NCBI GenBank assembly: GCA_964571855.1
Contig: CAZNDO010000002.1
Span: forward strand, 62,001 to 126,000
Origin: CAYYFX01 sp964571855
GTDB taxonomy: Bacteria > ARS69
DNA length: 64,000 bases
Direction of reading: 5' to 3'
The position numbers were made by a program, and so were the translations under genes. How positions within the stretch are numbered: the first letter of the stretch is position 1; every line of letters starts with the position of its first letter. Below the pieces are notes generated by a model. It made no database searches. It was given only the letters and a program-made list of their open reading frames with translations, and had not been told where the DNA came from. Positions 49,375 to 58,424 of this stretch are shown one piece after another.

Positions 49375-50062
49375 CCCCGTCTCTCCTCGTCTCCCGGGGC
49401 GGCGTCCGCCCCGACAGCACCCGCCACGTCGCGGGACATTCGCGCGCGTTCGCGGAATCCGCAAGGAAGCGATCGAGGTCCGCGGCCGTGTCCAGATCGA
49501 AGGTCGGGCCGAAGTCCTCGAGCGTCACCCGGGCGGCCGCCGCGCGCGCGCGCACGGCCGTGGCCACGCCGGGCGTGCTCCACGGGACGTCCCGGAAGAG
49601 TCCCGGGAGCGCGCGGGGCAGCGCCAACAGTGCGAACCCCCCGTCGGCCGTCGTGATCCAGCCCGCGGCGCCGCGGGCGGCCGCGGCCAGCGCGTCGCGC
49701 ACCGCGGGGAGGGGGACGTGCGGGTGGTCGGATCCGAGCACGGCCACGGGCCCGCGCCCGGCCGCGAACTCCCGGGACACGACGCGGGCGAGCCGCGCGC
49801 CGAGATCCCCGTCGCCCTGCGCCGCCAGCACGAAGCCGCGCGCGGTCCAGCGCGCGCACGCCGCGGCGTCGGCGGCGCCGGGAGACCCCGGCAGCGCCAG
49901 CGCGAGGTGCGATGCCGTGCCGGGAAGCCGCGCCGCCAGGTCGTCGAGGAACGCGGCCGCGAGCGTGGCGGCCTCCGTCGTGGTGAGCGGCGGGACCAGG
50001 CGCGTCTTCACCGAGCCGGGGCGGGGCACCTTCGCCATCACGACCAAGGCGGAGTTCGGCAT
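49367..50062 (-). CDS. TIGR04282-type glycosyltransferase
   Basis: It has 231 residues. The nucleotide-sugar fold is GT-A-like: ALVVMAKVPRPGSVKTRLVP (signature), QGDGDLGARLARVV, VLGSDHPHVPLPAV (the DxD/GSD region) and ADGGFALLALPR. This family is often found beside arsenosugar or lipid genes. The start ATG at 50062 fits the motif position. It overlaps the AsmA gene. I infer a role in modifying an envelope lipid. Confidence 0.88.
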   Translation of the reverse strand: MPNSALVVMAKVPRPGSVKTRLVPPLTTTEAATLAAAFLDDLAARLPGTASHLALALPGSPGAADAAACARWTARGFVLAAQGDGDLGARLARVVSREFAAGRGPVAVLGSDHPHVPLPAVRDALAAAARGAAGWITTADGGFALLALPRALPGLFRDVPWSTPGVATAVRARAAAARVTLEDFGPTFDLDTAADLDRFLADSANARECPATWRVLSGRTPPRETRRDGDG

Positions 50063-50556
50063 GGGCGCTCCCTGCGACGGAGCCGCGCCGGACGGCTGCG
50101 CACGCCGTGCGCACCGCGGGCCGGCGACGCGCATTTCTTCTCCCAACTTTTCACGGCGACCGCAAGATTTACCTGTGGCGGGCTCCGGCGCGCGGAGCGC
50201 ATCCGGGGCGGCCGTGGTGTGCCCGCGCCGAACGCTCCTGCGCAGCGGCGGAACAGCGGCACGCGCCGCCGTCGAACACCGGCCGATCGAAGTGCCGTGA
50301 TCGGCCCGGGGCAAGCACTTGCCCCCGCGGCATTCGAGTGGTGAGTGAAGGGCGTTCCGTGGCCGTCCTTGCCGCCCTTCGACGCGCCCCGCGAGTGGAC
50401 CACCCGACGCTCCGGTTCGGGACCCCTTCTTGCATTGTCCCTCGCGACCTCCTCCCGGAGGTCAATCCAAGCAGCGCTCGCATGCCGCCCTCCGCCCCGA
50501 CGGGGCGCGGTATGCCGGCTAGGCGTGTGCATCCAGAGCTCGAAGAAGGGGTTTCC
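50063..50556. other. Intergenic region, 494 bp, no gene seen
   Basis: It lies between two divergent genes. Around 50140-50175 it is A+T-richer (CTTCTCCCAACTTTTCACGG, then GCAAGATTTACC), a likely promoter zone. I see no tRNA, riboswitch or conserved small ORF. The frame leading into the next gene is open but without similarity. Confidence 0.4.
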
Positions 50557-52155
50557 ATGCGAAAGGTGATGCGGTGGGTGGCGGGAATCGCGTGGTGTCA
50601 CGCGTTGGTCTTCGCCGCTCCGTCGTCGGCGGAGCGGCTCGTGCGCGAGGACGACATCCGGTACCTGGGCGCGTTCCGTCTCCCGACGGAAGGCCAGGTG
50701 CTGGAGGGCCAGTGGACGGATCTGTTCTCCTGGTGCAAGGGGATCGAGGCGTACCGTCCGGACGGGGATCCGGGCGGTGACGCGGACGGGTTCCCGGGCT
50801 CCCTGTTCGGCGTGGGCCACGACTGGGTCACGCCCATGTACGAGATCTCGATCCCGGCGCCCGTGCGCTCCGAGGACATCGACGACCTCCCCGTGGCGCA
50901 GATCATCCAGCATCCCACGCGGATCCTCGGCGGGCTGGGCTCGTCGGACGACCTGCTCAAGGGGATCGAGTACCTGCCGGCACAGCCCGGCATGAGCTCC
51001 GCGAAGCTGCACATCAGCTTCGGCAAGCACTACCAGTACAACCGCCGGACCACGCACGGCTGGATCAACGTGGACCTGGCGAACCCGCAGCCGGCCGGCC
51101 CGTGGTACGTGGGCACGGACGCCCAGGTGGACTGCCTCAACACGAACGAGTACGTGTTCGCGATCCCCGAGGACTGGGCGAACGAGCACGTGGGCGGCAA
51201 GCGGCTCGCGTGCGGGCGGCACCGTGAGGGCCAGGTGGCCACCGGGCCGGCGATCGTGGCGTACGCGCCGTGGCAGGACGGGAACCCGCCGCCCGCGGGC
51301 ACGGAGCTCACCGCGGACCTGCTGGTGCATTACAAGGACCTGGACCTCGAGGACGGCGTGGACGACCACTGCTGGGCGGACGCCTGGAACGGCGCGGCCT
51401 GGCTGGACAACGGCGAGGTGTCCGCGGCGGTGATCGTGGGCACGCGCGGCTACGGGGACTGCTGGTACGGCTGGTCCGACGGCACCACCCCGGAGGAGTG
51501 CGCCACGTGGCCGGGCGGCTGCGAGGCCAACGGCTACGGCGGCTCGAACCGCGGGTACTACGCCTCGTACTTCCGGAACGTGATGCTGTTCTACTCGCCG
51601 GACGACATGGCGCGCGTGATGAACCACCAGCTCACGACCTGGGACATCCAGCCGTACCTGGTGTGGGACTACACGCCGTACATGATCGCGCCGGAGAGCA
51701 CGTACGAGATCCACACCGGCGGCGTCGCGTTCGACGCGGAGCACGGGTACCTGTTCGTGACCGAGCGCTACGGGGACGAGTCGCGGCGGAAGCCGGTCGT
51801 CCACGTGTTCTCGCTCGACGTCCGGCACTCCAGCGCGGAGCAGCCGACCGCGGATCCCACGCCGCTGGCGCCGCCCAGCAGCGATCGCGGATCCGATGCG
51901 GCGCGCACCCTGGAAGTGGCCGTGTCGCTCGACCGCGGGACGCGCGTGGCCGCCATCCGCATGGCGGGCCCGGTGCCGTCGGCGCCGCGCCGCGTGACGG
52001 TGCACGACATCGCCGGCCGCCTGGTGCAGGACCTCGGCACCACGACGGCGGAGACCATGACGTGGTCCACCCGGGACGTGGTGGACGGCGTGTACTTCGT
52101 CCGCGTGACGGACGCCGAGCGGGTGGCCACCCGCAAGATCGTCGTGGTCGACTAG
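50557..52155 (+). CDS. Secreted protein with type IX-like C-terminal sorting domain
   Basis: It has 532 residues with a signal peptide (WVAGIAWCHALVFAAPSSA). The core (about 25-420) is rich in Asp, Trp and Tyr, for example DDIRYLGAFRLPTEGQVLEG, VGHDWVTPMYEIS, YQYNRRTTHGWINVDLANPQ and ETYEIHTGGVAFDAEHGYLF-like strands. No family is recognised; a beta-propeller is likely. The last 90 residues (TLEVAVSLDRGTRVAAIRM, VTVHDIAGRLVQDLG, VDGVYFVRVTDAERVATRK, IVVVD) form a type A sorting/FlgD-like domain, as in the 12.4-kb protein. AAGGGG lies before the ATG. Confidence 0.8.
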   Translation: MRKVMRWVAGIAWCHALVFAAPSSAERLVREDDIRYLGAFRLPTEGQVLEGQWTDLFSWCKGIEAYRPDGDPGGDADGFPGSLFGVGHDWVTPMYEISIPAPVRSEDIDDLPVAQIIQHPTRILGGLGSSDDLLKGIEYLPAQPGMSSAKLHISFGKHYQYNRRTTHGWINVDLANPQPAGPWYVGTDAQVDCLNTNEYVFAIPEDWANEHVGGKRLACGRHREGQVATGPAIVAYAPWQDGNPPPAGTELTADLLVHYKDLDLEDGVDDHCWADAWNGAAWLDNGEVSAAVIVGTRGYGDCWYGWSDGTTPEECATWPGGCEANGYGGSNRGYYASYFRNVMLFYSPDDMARVMNHQLTTWDIQPYLVWDYTPYMIAPESTYEIHTGGVAFDAEHGYLFVTERYGDESRRKPVVHVFSLDVRHSSAEQPTADPTPLAPPSSDRGSDAARTLEVAVSLDRGTRVAAIRMAGPVPSAPRRVTVHDIAGRLVQDLGTTTAETMTWSTRDVVDGVYFVRVTDAERVATRKIVVVD

Positions 52156-52185
52156 GAAGCCCCCCGCCGGAAGGCGGGTCGTCGG

Positions 52186-52220
52186 ACGGGCCGGTCCCCC
52201 GCGGGGGGGCCGGCCCGTTC
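52186..52220 (+). terminator. Strong terminator-like hairpin
   Basis: ACGGGCCGG (52186-52194) pairs with CCGGCCCGT (52210-52218), and a C-run pairs with a G-run inside. A smaller hairpin (CCCGCC/GGCGGG, 52163-52178) lies between the stop codon and it. Only TTC follows. Confidence 0.65.
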
Positions 52221-52274
52221 GCTTCAGGGAGCCGTGCCGCGCGATGGACGCGGACGTCGCGTGCGACCGGCACG

Positions 52275-52500
52275 GGATGCGAGGGGCCGGCGGCGGTCGC
52301 GGCCCGGTTGCGGCAGCGCCCCGCCGGGGTCCTCCGCGGCGGGCGCTCGGCCTCCGCCGTCCCGGCGGAGGCCATCGCTCCTGCGGCGACGGCCTCCGGC
52401 CGTCCGGGCCTCCGGCCGCGCCGCAGAGCCGCCGCGGAGGACCCGCCGGGGCGACCGCCGCGACCCGACCGCGCGCCGGCCCCGCGTCGATCCCGCAGCG
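52275..52500. repeat. Large palindromic element 1 (imperfect long inverted repeat with inner hairpins)
   Basis: The strongest outer pairing is GTCCTCCGCGGCGG (52329-52342) with CCGCCGCGGAGGAC (52429-52442). Imperfect pairing continues outward about 55-70 nt on each side. Inside are GGCCTCCGCC/GGCGGAGGCC (52349-52358 and 52364-52373) and GACGGCC/GGCCGTC around TCC (near 52388-52404). This would fold as a long stem topped by two hairpins. It is non-coding, between converging genes. Confidence 0.7.
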
Positions 52501-52525
52501 GATCCGCGCGATCGGGCGCCGGGTG

Positions 52526-54304
52526 CTAGGCCGCGGCCTCGTCCGCGCCGAACTGGATCTCCACCAGGCGGGCGTAGAGGCCGCCGGCGCGGACCAGTTC
52601 GGTGTGCGTGCCCTGCTCCACGAGTTCGCCACGGTGCATGACCAGGATTCGGTCGGCATCCAGCACGGTGGAGAGGCGGTGGGCGACCACGAGGCAGGTT
52701 CGGCCGGCGAGGAGTTCGGCCAGGGCTTCCTGCACGAGGCCCTCCGTCTCCGAGTCCACGGAGGCCGTGGCCTCGTCCAGGAGGAGCACGTCCGGGTCGC
52801 GGGCGAGGGCGCGGGCGAAGGAGAGGAGCTGGCGCTCGCCCTGCGACAGGTTGCGGCCGCGCTCGCCGAGGCGCTCGCGGCGGCCGGCGGGCAGCCGCTC
52901 CACGAAGCGCGCGGCGCGCGACACCTCGAGGGCGCGCGTCACCGCGCTCTCGGGGAGCGCGTCGTCGCCCAGGCGAACGTTGAAGTCCACGTCGCCGGAG
53001 AACAGGAAGACGTCCTGGGACACGGTCCCCACGCGCGCGCGCACGCTGCGCGGATCCAGCGTGGCGAGGTCGATCCCGTCCACGAGGATCCGCCCCGACG
53101 TGGGCGCGTGGAAGCCGAGCAGGAGGGAGAGGACCGTGGTCTTGCCGGCGCCGGTGGCGCCCACGAGGGCGACGCGCTCGCCCGGCCGCACCCGGAACGA
53201 CACGTTGCGCAGCACAGGCTCGCTCTCCAGGTAGTGGAAGGACACGTTCTCGAACGCCACCTCGCCGCCCAGCGCGCGGACCTTCGCCAGGGCCGGACGC
53301 TTCGCGAAGTCCTCCGCGGCCTCGGTGTCCAGGATCCCGAAGATCCGCTCGGCCGCCGCGAGCGCGCCCTGCAGCACGTTGTACTTCTCGGACAGGTCGC
53401 GCAGCGGCACGAAGAAGCGCTGCACGTACTGCAGGAACGCCACGAGCTCCCCGAACGTCAGGGATCCGTCCACGATCCGGATGCCGCCGCCCCACAGCAC
53501 GGCGGCCAGCGCGACGGACAGCATGAGCTGCACGATCGGGAAGAAGATCGCGAACGCCTCGATCGTGTCGATCCAGGCGTCGCGGCAGCCGGCGTTGTGG
53601 CGGTCGAAGCGGCGGTCGTTGTCCGCCTCGCGGCCGAACAGCTTCACGACCTCCATGCCGGACAGGGTCTCCTGCATGAACCCGGACATCTGCGCCACCT
53701 GCTCGCGCGTCTCGCGGAAGCCGCGCCGCGCGCGGTCCCGGAACACGAGCGACGCGATCACCAGGAACGGCAGGATCATGAACACGAGCCCGGCCAGGGA
53801 CGCGTTCATCCACAGGAGCACGGCGGTGATGCCGGCAAGGGTCACCACGTCGGCGAGGATGGTGATGAGCCCCGACGTGAGCAGCTCGTTCAGCGTCTCC
53901 ACGTCCGACGTGACCCGCGTGACCACGCGCCCGGAGGGATTGCGGTCGAACCAGCCCACGCCCATGCGCTGGATGTGCCCGAACACGTCGCGGCGGAGGT
54001 CCCGCATCACGGCCTGCCCGGTGCGGACCATGAGCAGGTCCTGGAAGTACGCGCAGCCGAACTCCGCCGCGAGCACGAGCAGGAACAGCAGGCAGGTCTG
54101 CACCAGGCGCTCCGCGTTCCCGGCGCCGATCCCCTCGTCGATGGCGATCTTCGTGAGGTAGGGGCCGGCCAGCTCCAGCGCGCCGGTGGTGAACAGCAGG
54201 AGGAGCGCCCCGCCCAGGCTCGCCCAGTGCGGGCGCACGTAGCGCAGGAAGCGGCGCGAGAGCGCCACGTCGCGCGCGTGGCTCTCCCGTTCGCGCCCGC
54301 TCAC
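52526..54304 (-). CDS. ABC exporter half-transporter, subunit 2 (MsbA/MdlB-like)
   Basis: It has 592 residues. Six membrane helices begin FLRYVRPHWASLGGALLLLF, with GWFDRNPSGRVVTRVTSDVE typical of the type IV exporter fold. The ATPase domain has Walker A GATGAGKTT, VSQDVFLFSGDV, signature NLSQGERQLLSFARAL, Walker B VLLLDEATASVDSETE and switch VAHRLSTV. The signature is L-S-Q-G-E, with a normal catalytic Glu. The GTG overlaps the stop of subunit 1 (GTGA). The two form a heterodimer exporting a lipid, peptide or drug. Confidence 0.95.
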   Translation of the reverse strand: MSGRERESHARDVALSRRFLRYVRPHWASLGGALLLLFTTGALELAGPYLTKIAIDEGIGAGNAERLVQTCLLFLLVLAAEFGCAYFQDLLMVRTGQAVMRDLRRDVFGHIQRMGVGWFDRNPSGRVVTRVTSDVETLNELLTSGLITILADVVTLAGITAVLLWMNASLAGLVFMILPFLVIASLVFRDRARRGFRETREQVAQMSGFMQETLSGMEVVKLFGREADNDRRFDRHNAGCRDAWIDTIEAFAIFFPIVQLMLSVALAAVLWGGGIRIVDGSLTFGELVAFLQYVQRFFVPLRDLSEKYNVLQGALAAAERIFGILDTEAAEDFAKRPALAKVRALGGEVAFENVSFHYLESEPVLRNVSFRVRPGERVALVGATGAGKTTVLSLLLGFHAPTSGRILVDGIDLATLDPRSVRARVGTVSQDVFLFSGDVDFNVRLGDDALPESAVTRALEVSRAARFVERLPAGRRERLGERGRNLSQGERQLLSFARALARDPDVLLLDEATASVDSETEGLVQEALAELLAGRTCLVVAHRLSTVLDADRILVMHRGELVEQGTHTELVRAGGLYARLVEIQFGADEAAA

Positions 54305-56061
54305 GCCGCGTTCCCCGCGCCGGTCGCGGCGTCGTCCTTCGCCAGCCGCTCCAGCAGGCGCTGGCGGCGGATGTACGCCGCGTACCGGCCGCCGCGGCGC
54401 ACGAGCTCGTCGTGCGTGCCCTCCTCCAGGATGCGCCCGTGCTCCAGGTACAGGATGCGGTCCGCGCGCCGGATCGTGCTGAGGCGGTGCGACACGAGCA
54501 GCACCGTGCGCTCGCGCAGCGCCGGCGCGATCCGGTCCAGGATGCCCTCCTCGGTGCGAACGTCCATCGCGGCGAACGCGTCGTCCAGCACCAGGACCCG
54601 CGCGGGCCGGACGAGGGCGCGCGCCAGCGTGGCGCGCTGCCGCTGCCCGCCGGACAGCGTGATGCCGCGGTCCCCGACGATCGTCTCCCAGCCCTCCTGG
54701 AACGTCTCCACCTCGTCCACGAGGTGCGCGATGCGCGCCGCGTCGACCACGGCATCGCGCGGCGTGCCGTCGCGGCCCATGGCCACGTTGCCCTCGATCG
54801 ACGCGGAGAACAGGAACGCGTCCTGCGGCACGAACGCCAGCGCGGATCGCAGGGCGGCCAGGTCCCACTCGGGGAGGGGCACGCCGTCCAGCAGGATGCG
54901 CCCCGCGGTGGGCTCCTCCAGCCGCGCGAGCAGGCGCAGGAGGGAGGTCTTCCCCGACCCCGTGGGGCCGACGAGCGCGGTGAGGCTGCCGGCGGGCACC
55001 CGCAGGTCCACGCCGTGCAGGACCTCCCGGCCCTCGCGCGCGAGGTGGACCGCCTCGAGGCGGATCTCGCCGCGGCCCGCGGGCGCGGCGCCGGCGGCGG
55101 CGTACGGCTCGGTCTCCGCCCCCAGCAGCTCCTGCAGGCGCGCCCACGAGGCGCGTCCCCGCTGGAAGAGGTCGAACGTCCAGCCCAGCGCCGCCATGGG
55201 CCACAGCAGGAGGCCGAGGTACGTGATGAACGCCACGAAGGACCCGAGCGTGATCGCGCCGGTCATGACCATGGTCCCGCCCCGCCACAGCACGAGCACG
55301 GCCGCCGCGCCGCCGAAGAGCGACATGGACGGGAAGAAGAGGCGCTGCACGCGCGCGAGCGCGAGGTTCCGCTCGGAGTAGTCCCGGCTCACGCGCTCGA
55401 ACGCGGCGAGCTGGCCGTCCTCGCGGTGGAACGCCTTGACCACGCGGATGCCCTCCAGGCTCTCCCGCGCGACCGTGGTGAGCGACGCGAAGCCCTCCTG
55501 GACCGCGGTGGCGCGGTCGTGGACGAGGCGCATGACCAGCAGCACGGTCACCGAGATCAGGGGCAGCGGCGCCAGCGCCACGAGCGTGAGCGAGGGGGAG
55601 ATGCGCAGCATGAGCGCGAGCGCGAACGCGAGCACGACGGCCGTGTTCACCGCGTACATCAGGCCCGGACCCAGCGCCATCCGCACGGCGTTCAGGTCGT
55701 TCGTGATGCGCGCCATGAGATCCCCGGCGTCGTACCGGCCGAGGTATCCCATGGGCAGGCGCTGCACGTGCCGGAACAGGTGCCGCCGGAGGTCGTACTC
55801 CACGTCCCGGGACACGCCGATCCACGTCTTCCGCAGCACGTACCGGAACACGCCGTCCGCCGCCGCGGCGCCCACCAGCAGCAGCGCCCACATCCGCACC
55901 GCGTCCAGCCCGCCGCCGCCCTGCAGCGCGTCGATCGCCCGCTTGAGCAGCAGGGGGCTCACGGACGCGAACGCGTTCGTCAGCACGACGGCGCCGCTGC
56001 CGACCAGCAGTCGTCGCCGATACGGCCGGAGCCACGGGTACAGCGAACGGATGGTCTCGAT
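54301..56061 (-). CDS. ABC exporter half-transporter, subunit 1, without a canonical start codon
   Basis: It has about 586 residues. The usual N-terminal sequence (IETIRSLYPWLRPYRRRLLV) is present but no ATG, GTG or TTG precedes it before the in-frame TAG at 56098. The first GTG is at 55986, in the middle of the first membrane helix. ATC at 56061 has GGAG 8 nt upstream and is my choice; CTG at 56043 is an alternative. The ATPase has GPTGSGKTSLL, FVPQDAFLFSASIEG, TLSGGQRQRATLARAL, VLVLDDAFAAMDVRTE (catalytic Glu replaced by Asp) and LVSHRLSTI. The D-D for D-E change suggests a degenerate site, as in heterodimeric exporters. Confidence 0.85.
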   Translation of the reverse strand: METIRSLYPWLRPYRRRLLVGSGAVVLTNAFASVSPLLLKRAIDALQGGGGLDAVRMWALLLVGAAAADGVFRYVLRKTWIGVSRDVEYDLRRHLFRHVQRLPMGYLGRYDAGDLMARITNDLNAVRMALGPGLMYAVNTAVVLAFALALMLRISPSLTLVALAPLPLISVTVLLVMRLVHDRATAVQEGFASLTTVARESLEGIRVVKAFHREDGQLAAFERVSRDYSERNLALARVQRLFFPSMSLFGGAAAVLVLWRGGTMVMTGAITLGSFVAFITYLGLLLWPMAALGWTFDLFQRGRASWARLQELLGAETEPYAAAGAAPAGRGEIRLEAVHLAREGREVLHGVDLRVPAGSLTALVGPTGSGKTSLLRLLARLEEPTAGRILLDGVPLPEWDLAALRSALAFVPQDAFLFSASIEGNVAMGRDGTPRDAVVDAARIAHLVDEVETFQEGWETIVGDRGITLSGGQRQRATLARALVRPARVLVLDDAFAAMDVRTEEGILDRIAPALRERTVLLVSHRLSTIRRADRILYLEHGRILEEGTHDELVRRGGRYAAYIRRQRLLERLAKDDAATGAGNAA

Positions 56062-56155
56062 GACGGTCGCTCCGGATCCCGTACGTGGAAGACCCGGAAG
56101 CTAACGTCCCCTCTTCCGATGCACAAGGCGGGGGTGTCGGCCGCGGCGGATACCT

Positions 56156-56339
56156 GCGGTCCGACCCGGCGCGCGGCGGGAAGCCGGACGGGCCGGGCGG
56201 TCCGGTGTCCCGCTCGCGGGCGTTCGAGAATGCGCGCCACGCGCCCGAAGGGCGCGGTGCGCCCACGCGCAGAGGCCCGCGAGCGGGGTACCGGGCCGCC
56301 CGGCCCATCCGCTTCCCGCCGCGCGCCGGGTCGGACCGC
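56156..56339. repeat. Large palindromic element 2 (184 bp)
   Basis: A perfect 29-bp arm (56156-56184) matches the reverse complement of 56311-56339. The pairing continues with few mismatches to 56221/56275, giving about 65-bp arms. The centre holds CGCGCCC/GGGCGCG around GAA (56240-56256). The whole forms one nearly continuous hairpin. It lies between the ABC subunit 1 start and the sugar-transferase stop. Confidence 0.85.
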
Positions 56340-56354
56340 CCGCGGGGTCCCTGC

Positions 56355-57170
56355 CTAGCGCGCTCCCCGCCCGGTGAGCACGACGGCGACCGTGCGCAGC
56401 ACGATGCCCATGTCGCGGCGCAGGGAGCGGCCGCGGATCCAGTCCAGGTCCGCGTCGAGCTTGCGGCGGACGTCGTCGATCGTGGCGTCGTACGCCAGGC
56501 TCACCTGGGCGAGGCCGGTGATTCCCGGCTTCACCTGCAGGCGATCCCGGTAGTTCGGGATCTGCTCCACGAACTGCTCGACGAAGAACGGGCGTTCGGG
56601 CCGCGGGCCGAGCAGGGACATGTCGCCCTTGAAGACGTTCCAGAGCTGGGGCGTCTCGTCGAGGCGGGTCAGGCGCAGGATCCGGCCGAGCGGCGTGATG
56701 CGCGGATCCCCGGCGGCGGACCAGCACGGCCCGTTCGCCTCGGCGTCCACGCGCATCGTGCGGAACTTCACGATCTCGAAGGGGCGTCCATAGGCGAGGA
56801 CCTCGCGGCGGTCGGTGCGCCGGCGATCCCGGCCTCCGGCCGCGGCCGCGCTCGTCCGGCGCTGGCCCTGTCGGCGCTCGAGGCCCACGCGCACCTGCCG
56901 GTACAGCACGGGACCCGGCGAAGTGGCCTTCACGAGGATGGCGACGACCAGGAACAGCGGGCTGAGCGCGAGAAGCAGGGGCCCGGACACGAGCACGTCC
57001 AGCGCGCGGCGCGCGCACCAGGAGCGGGGCGCCTGGCCGGTGCGGGGGGTCGCGGGGTGCACGCCCGGGAGCTCCGGGCGACCGGGAGCCGGGAGGGGAT
57101 GCGCCGCGGCCTGCGCCGCGATCGCGCGGCGCACGGCCGGGGGAGCCGCGAAGGACACCGGGGAGTCCAT
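56355..57170 (-). CDS. Undecaprenyl-phosphate sugar phosphotransferase (WcaJ/PglC-like)
   Basis: It has 271 residues. It starts exopolysaccharide repeat-unit synthesis by putting a sugar-1-phosphate on the lipid carrier. A membrane segment (LDVLVSGPLLLALSPLFLVV) is followed by the catalytic block: KATSPGPVLYRQVRVGLERR, FEIVKFRTMRVDAE, RLTRLDETPQLWNVFKGDMS, LLGPRPERPFFV and KPGITGLAQVS. The first 50 residues are Pro/Ala-rich and not conserved. A basic insert (GQRRTSAAAAGGRDRRRTDR) interrupts the core after the LER motif. It is divergent from the export genes. Confidence 0.93.
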   Translation of the reverse strand: MDSPVSFAAPPAVRRAIAAQAAAHPLPAPGRPELPGVHPATPRTGQAPRSWCARRALDVLVSGPLLLALSPLFLVVAILVKATSPGPVLYRQVRVGLERRQGQRRTSAAAAGGRDRRRTDRREVLAYGRPFEIVKFRTMRVDAEANGPCWSAAGDPRITPLGRILRLTRLDETPQLWNVFKGDMSLLGPRPERPFFVEQFVEQIPNYRDRLQVKPGITGLAQVSLAYDATIDDVRRKLDADLDWIRGRSLRRDMGIVLRTVAVVLTGRGAR

Positions 57171-57267
57171 GGGTGAGCCTGTTCCCGAGGGGGCGGGTTC
57201 AGGCTTCCCGAACGCAAGATCGGGGCCGGGGCGCGGGGGCTAACGGCGGGCGCTCCGGTGACCGATC

Positions 57268-57296
57268 TTGTGGCTCTGTGGTCTTCGTTGTAGCAT
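57268..57296 (+). promoter_or_regulatory. Sigma70-type promoter of the exopolysaccharide export operon
   Basis: TTGTGG (57268-57273), 17-bp spacer and TAGCAT (57291-57296). The GTG of the Wza-like gene is 98 nt downstream. Confidence 0.65.
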
Positions 57297-57393
57297 CCGA
57301 CCGCCGCGGGCTCGTCCCCGCGGCCGGATCGGGGAAAAGCCCCCGGACCGCTTGGGGGAGGGGCCCCAGCCGGGGCCGAAGGAGGAGGGGACC

Positions 57394-58389
57394 GTGGCGC
57401 CGCGCCGCATCCTGCCCGTCATCGTCGCCGCCGTGCTCGCCGTCCTGTCCGTGGCCTCCTCGGGGTTCGCGCAGGCGGCCGAGTACACGATCGGCAACGG
57501 CGACAAGCTGGAGATCAACGTTTGGCAGCGCCCGGACCTCGGCGCCACCGTCGTGGTGGACTCCCAGGGCGACGTGACGCTCCCGCTCATCGGGGCCATC
57601 CGCGCGGCGGGACTGACCCCGGCCCGGCTCGGCGAGGAGCTCACGCGGCGGCTCTCCTTCGTGGATCGCGATGTCAGCCTCGTGACGGTGTCCGTGCTGG
57701 AGTACAACTCCCGCCGCGTGTTCGTGATGGGGGAGGTGTCCCGCCCCGGCCCGTACTCGTTCCCGGTCATGCCCGGGGTGTGGGAGGCCATCCGCGAGGC
57801 GGGCGGCCCCACGCCGGACGCGGCGCTCACGCGCGTGCGCATCGTGCCGCCGGCCACCGCGGGCACGCCCCTGGTGATCGACCTGGAGCGCGTGCTGGCC
57901 ACGGGGGATTTCAGCCTCCTGCCCACGCTCGCTCCCGGAACCACGATCATGATCCCGCGGTTGGAAGCCTCGGGAACCGAGGGCGACGTGGTCTACGTGT
58001 ACGGGTACGTGAAGGCGCCCGGGGCGTTCTCCATCGACAACGCCCGGACCGCGCTGCACGCGGTCCTCGCCGCCGGCGGACCCGTGGACGGCGCGGACAT
58101 GGGCAGCGTGCGGGTCGTCCGGCCCGGTCCGGTGCAGGCCCGCGTGTTCGACGTGGACCTGCACGACTTCACGCACCGGGGCGAGCTCTTCCCGAACGTC
58201 ACGCTGCTCCCGGGGGACACGATCACCGTGCCCCGGAGCCAGCGGTTCTTCCTCTGGAACGCGGCGGCCACGGTCGCGCGCGGGATCGGCGGTCTGGTGG
58301 CGACGATCCTGTTCCTGAACGAGGACAACAACAACAACCCCACCACGATCGTGGTCCAGGACCCCGCGCAGTCCGGGGCCCAGCAGTAG
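57394..58389 (+). CDS. Polysaccharide export outer-membrane protein (Wza/GumB-like)
   Basis: It has 331 residues with a signal (RRILPVIVAAVLAVLSVASS). It has a Poly_export domain (YTIGNGDKLEINVWQRPDL, SQGDVTLPLIGAIRAAGLTP) and two SLBB-like domains (VFVMGEVSRPGPYSFPVMPG and VYVYGYVKAPGAFSIDNART). There is no lipobox. The C-terminus has a hydrophobic stretch (ARGIGGLVATILFL) before an Asn run, perhaps a membrane helix. GTG start with GGAGGAGGGG upstream. Confidence 0.93.
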   Translation: MAPRRILPVIVAAVLAVLSVASSGFAQAAEYTIGNGDKLEINVWQRPDLGATVVVDSQGDVTLPLIGAIRAAGLTPARLGEELTRRLSFVDRDVSLVTVSVLEYNSRRVFVMGEVSRPGPYSFPVMPGVWEAIREAGGPTPDAALTRVRIVPPATAGTPLVIDLERVLATGDFSLLPTLAPGTTIMIPRLEASGTEGDVVYVYGYVKAPGAFSIDNARTALHAVLAAGGPVDGADMGSVRVVRPGPVQARVFDVDLHDFTHRGELFPNVTLLPGDTITVPRSQRFFLWNAAATVARGIGGLVATILFLNEDNNNNPTTIVVQDPAQSGAQQ

Positions 58390-58424
58390 CGGAAGCCACG
58401 CCCGACCCCGGCGGGAGGTCGCAG

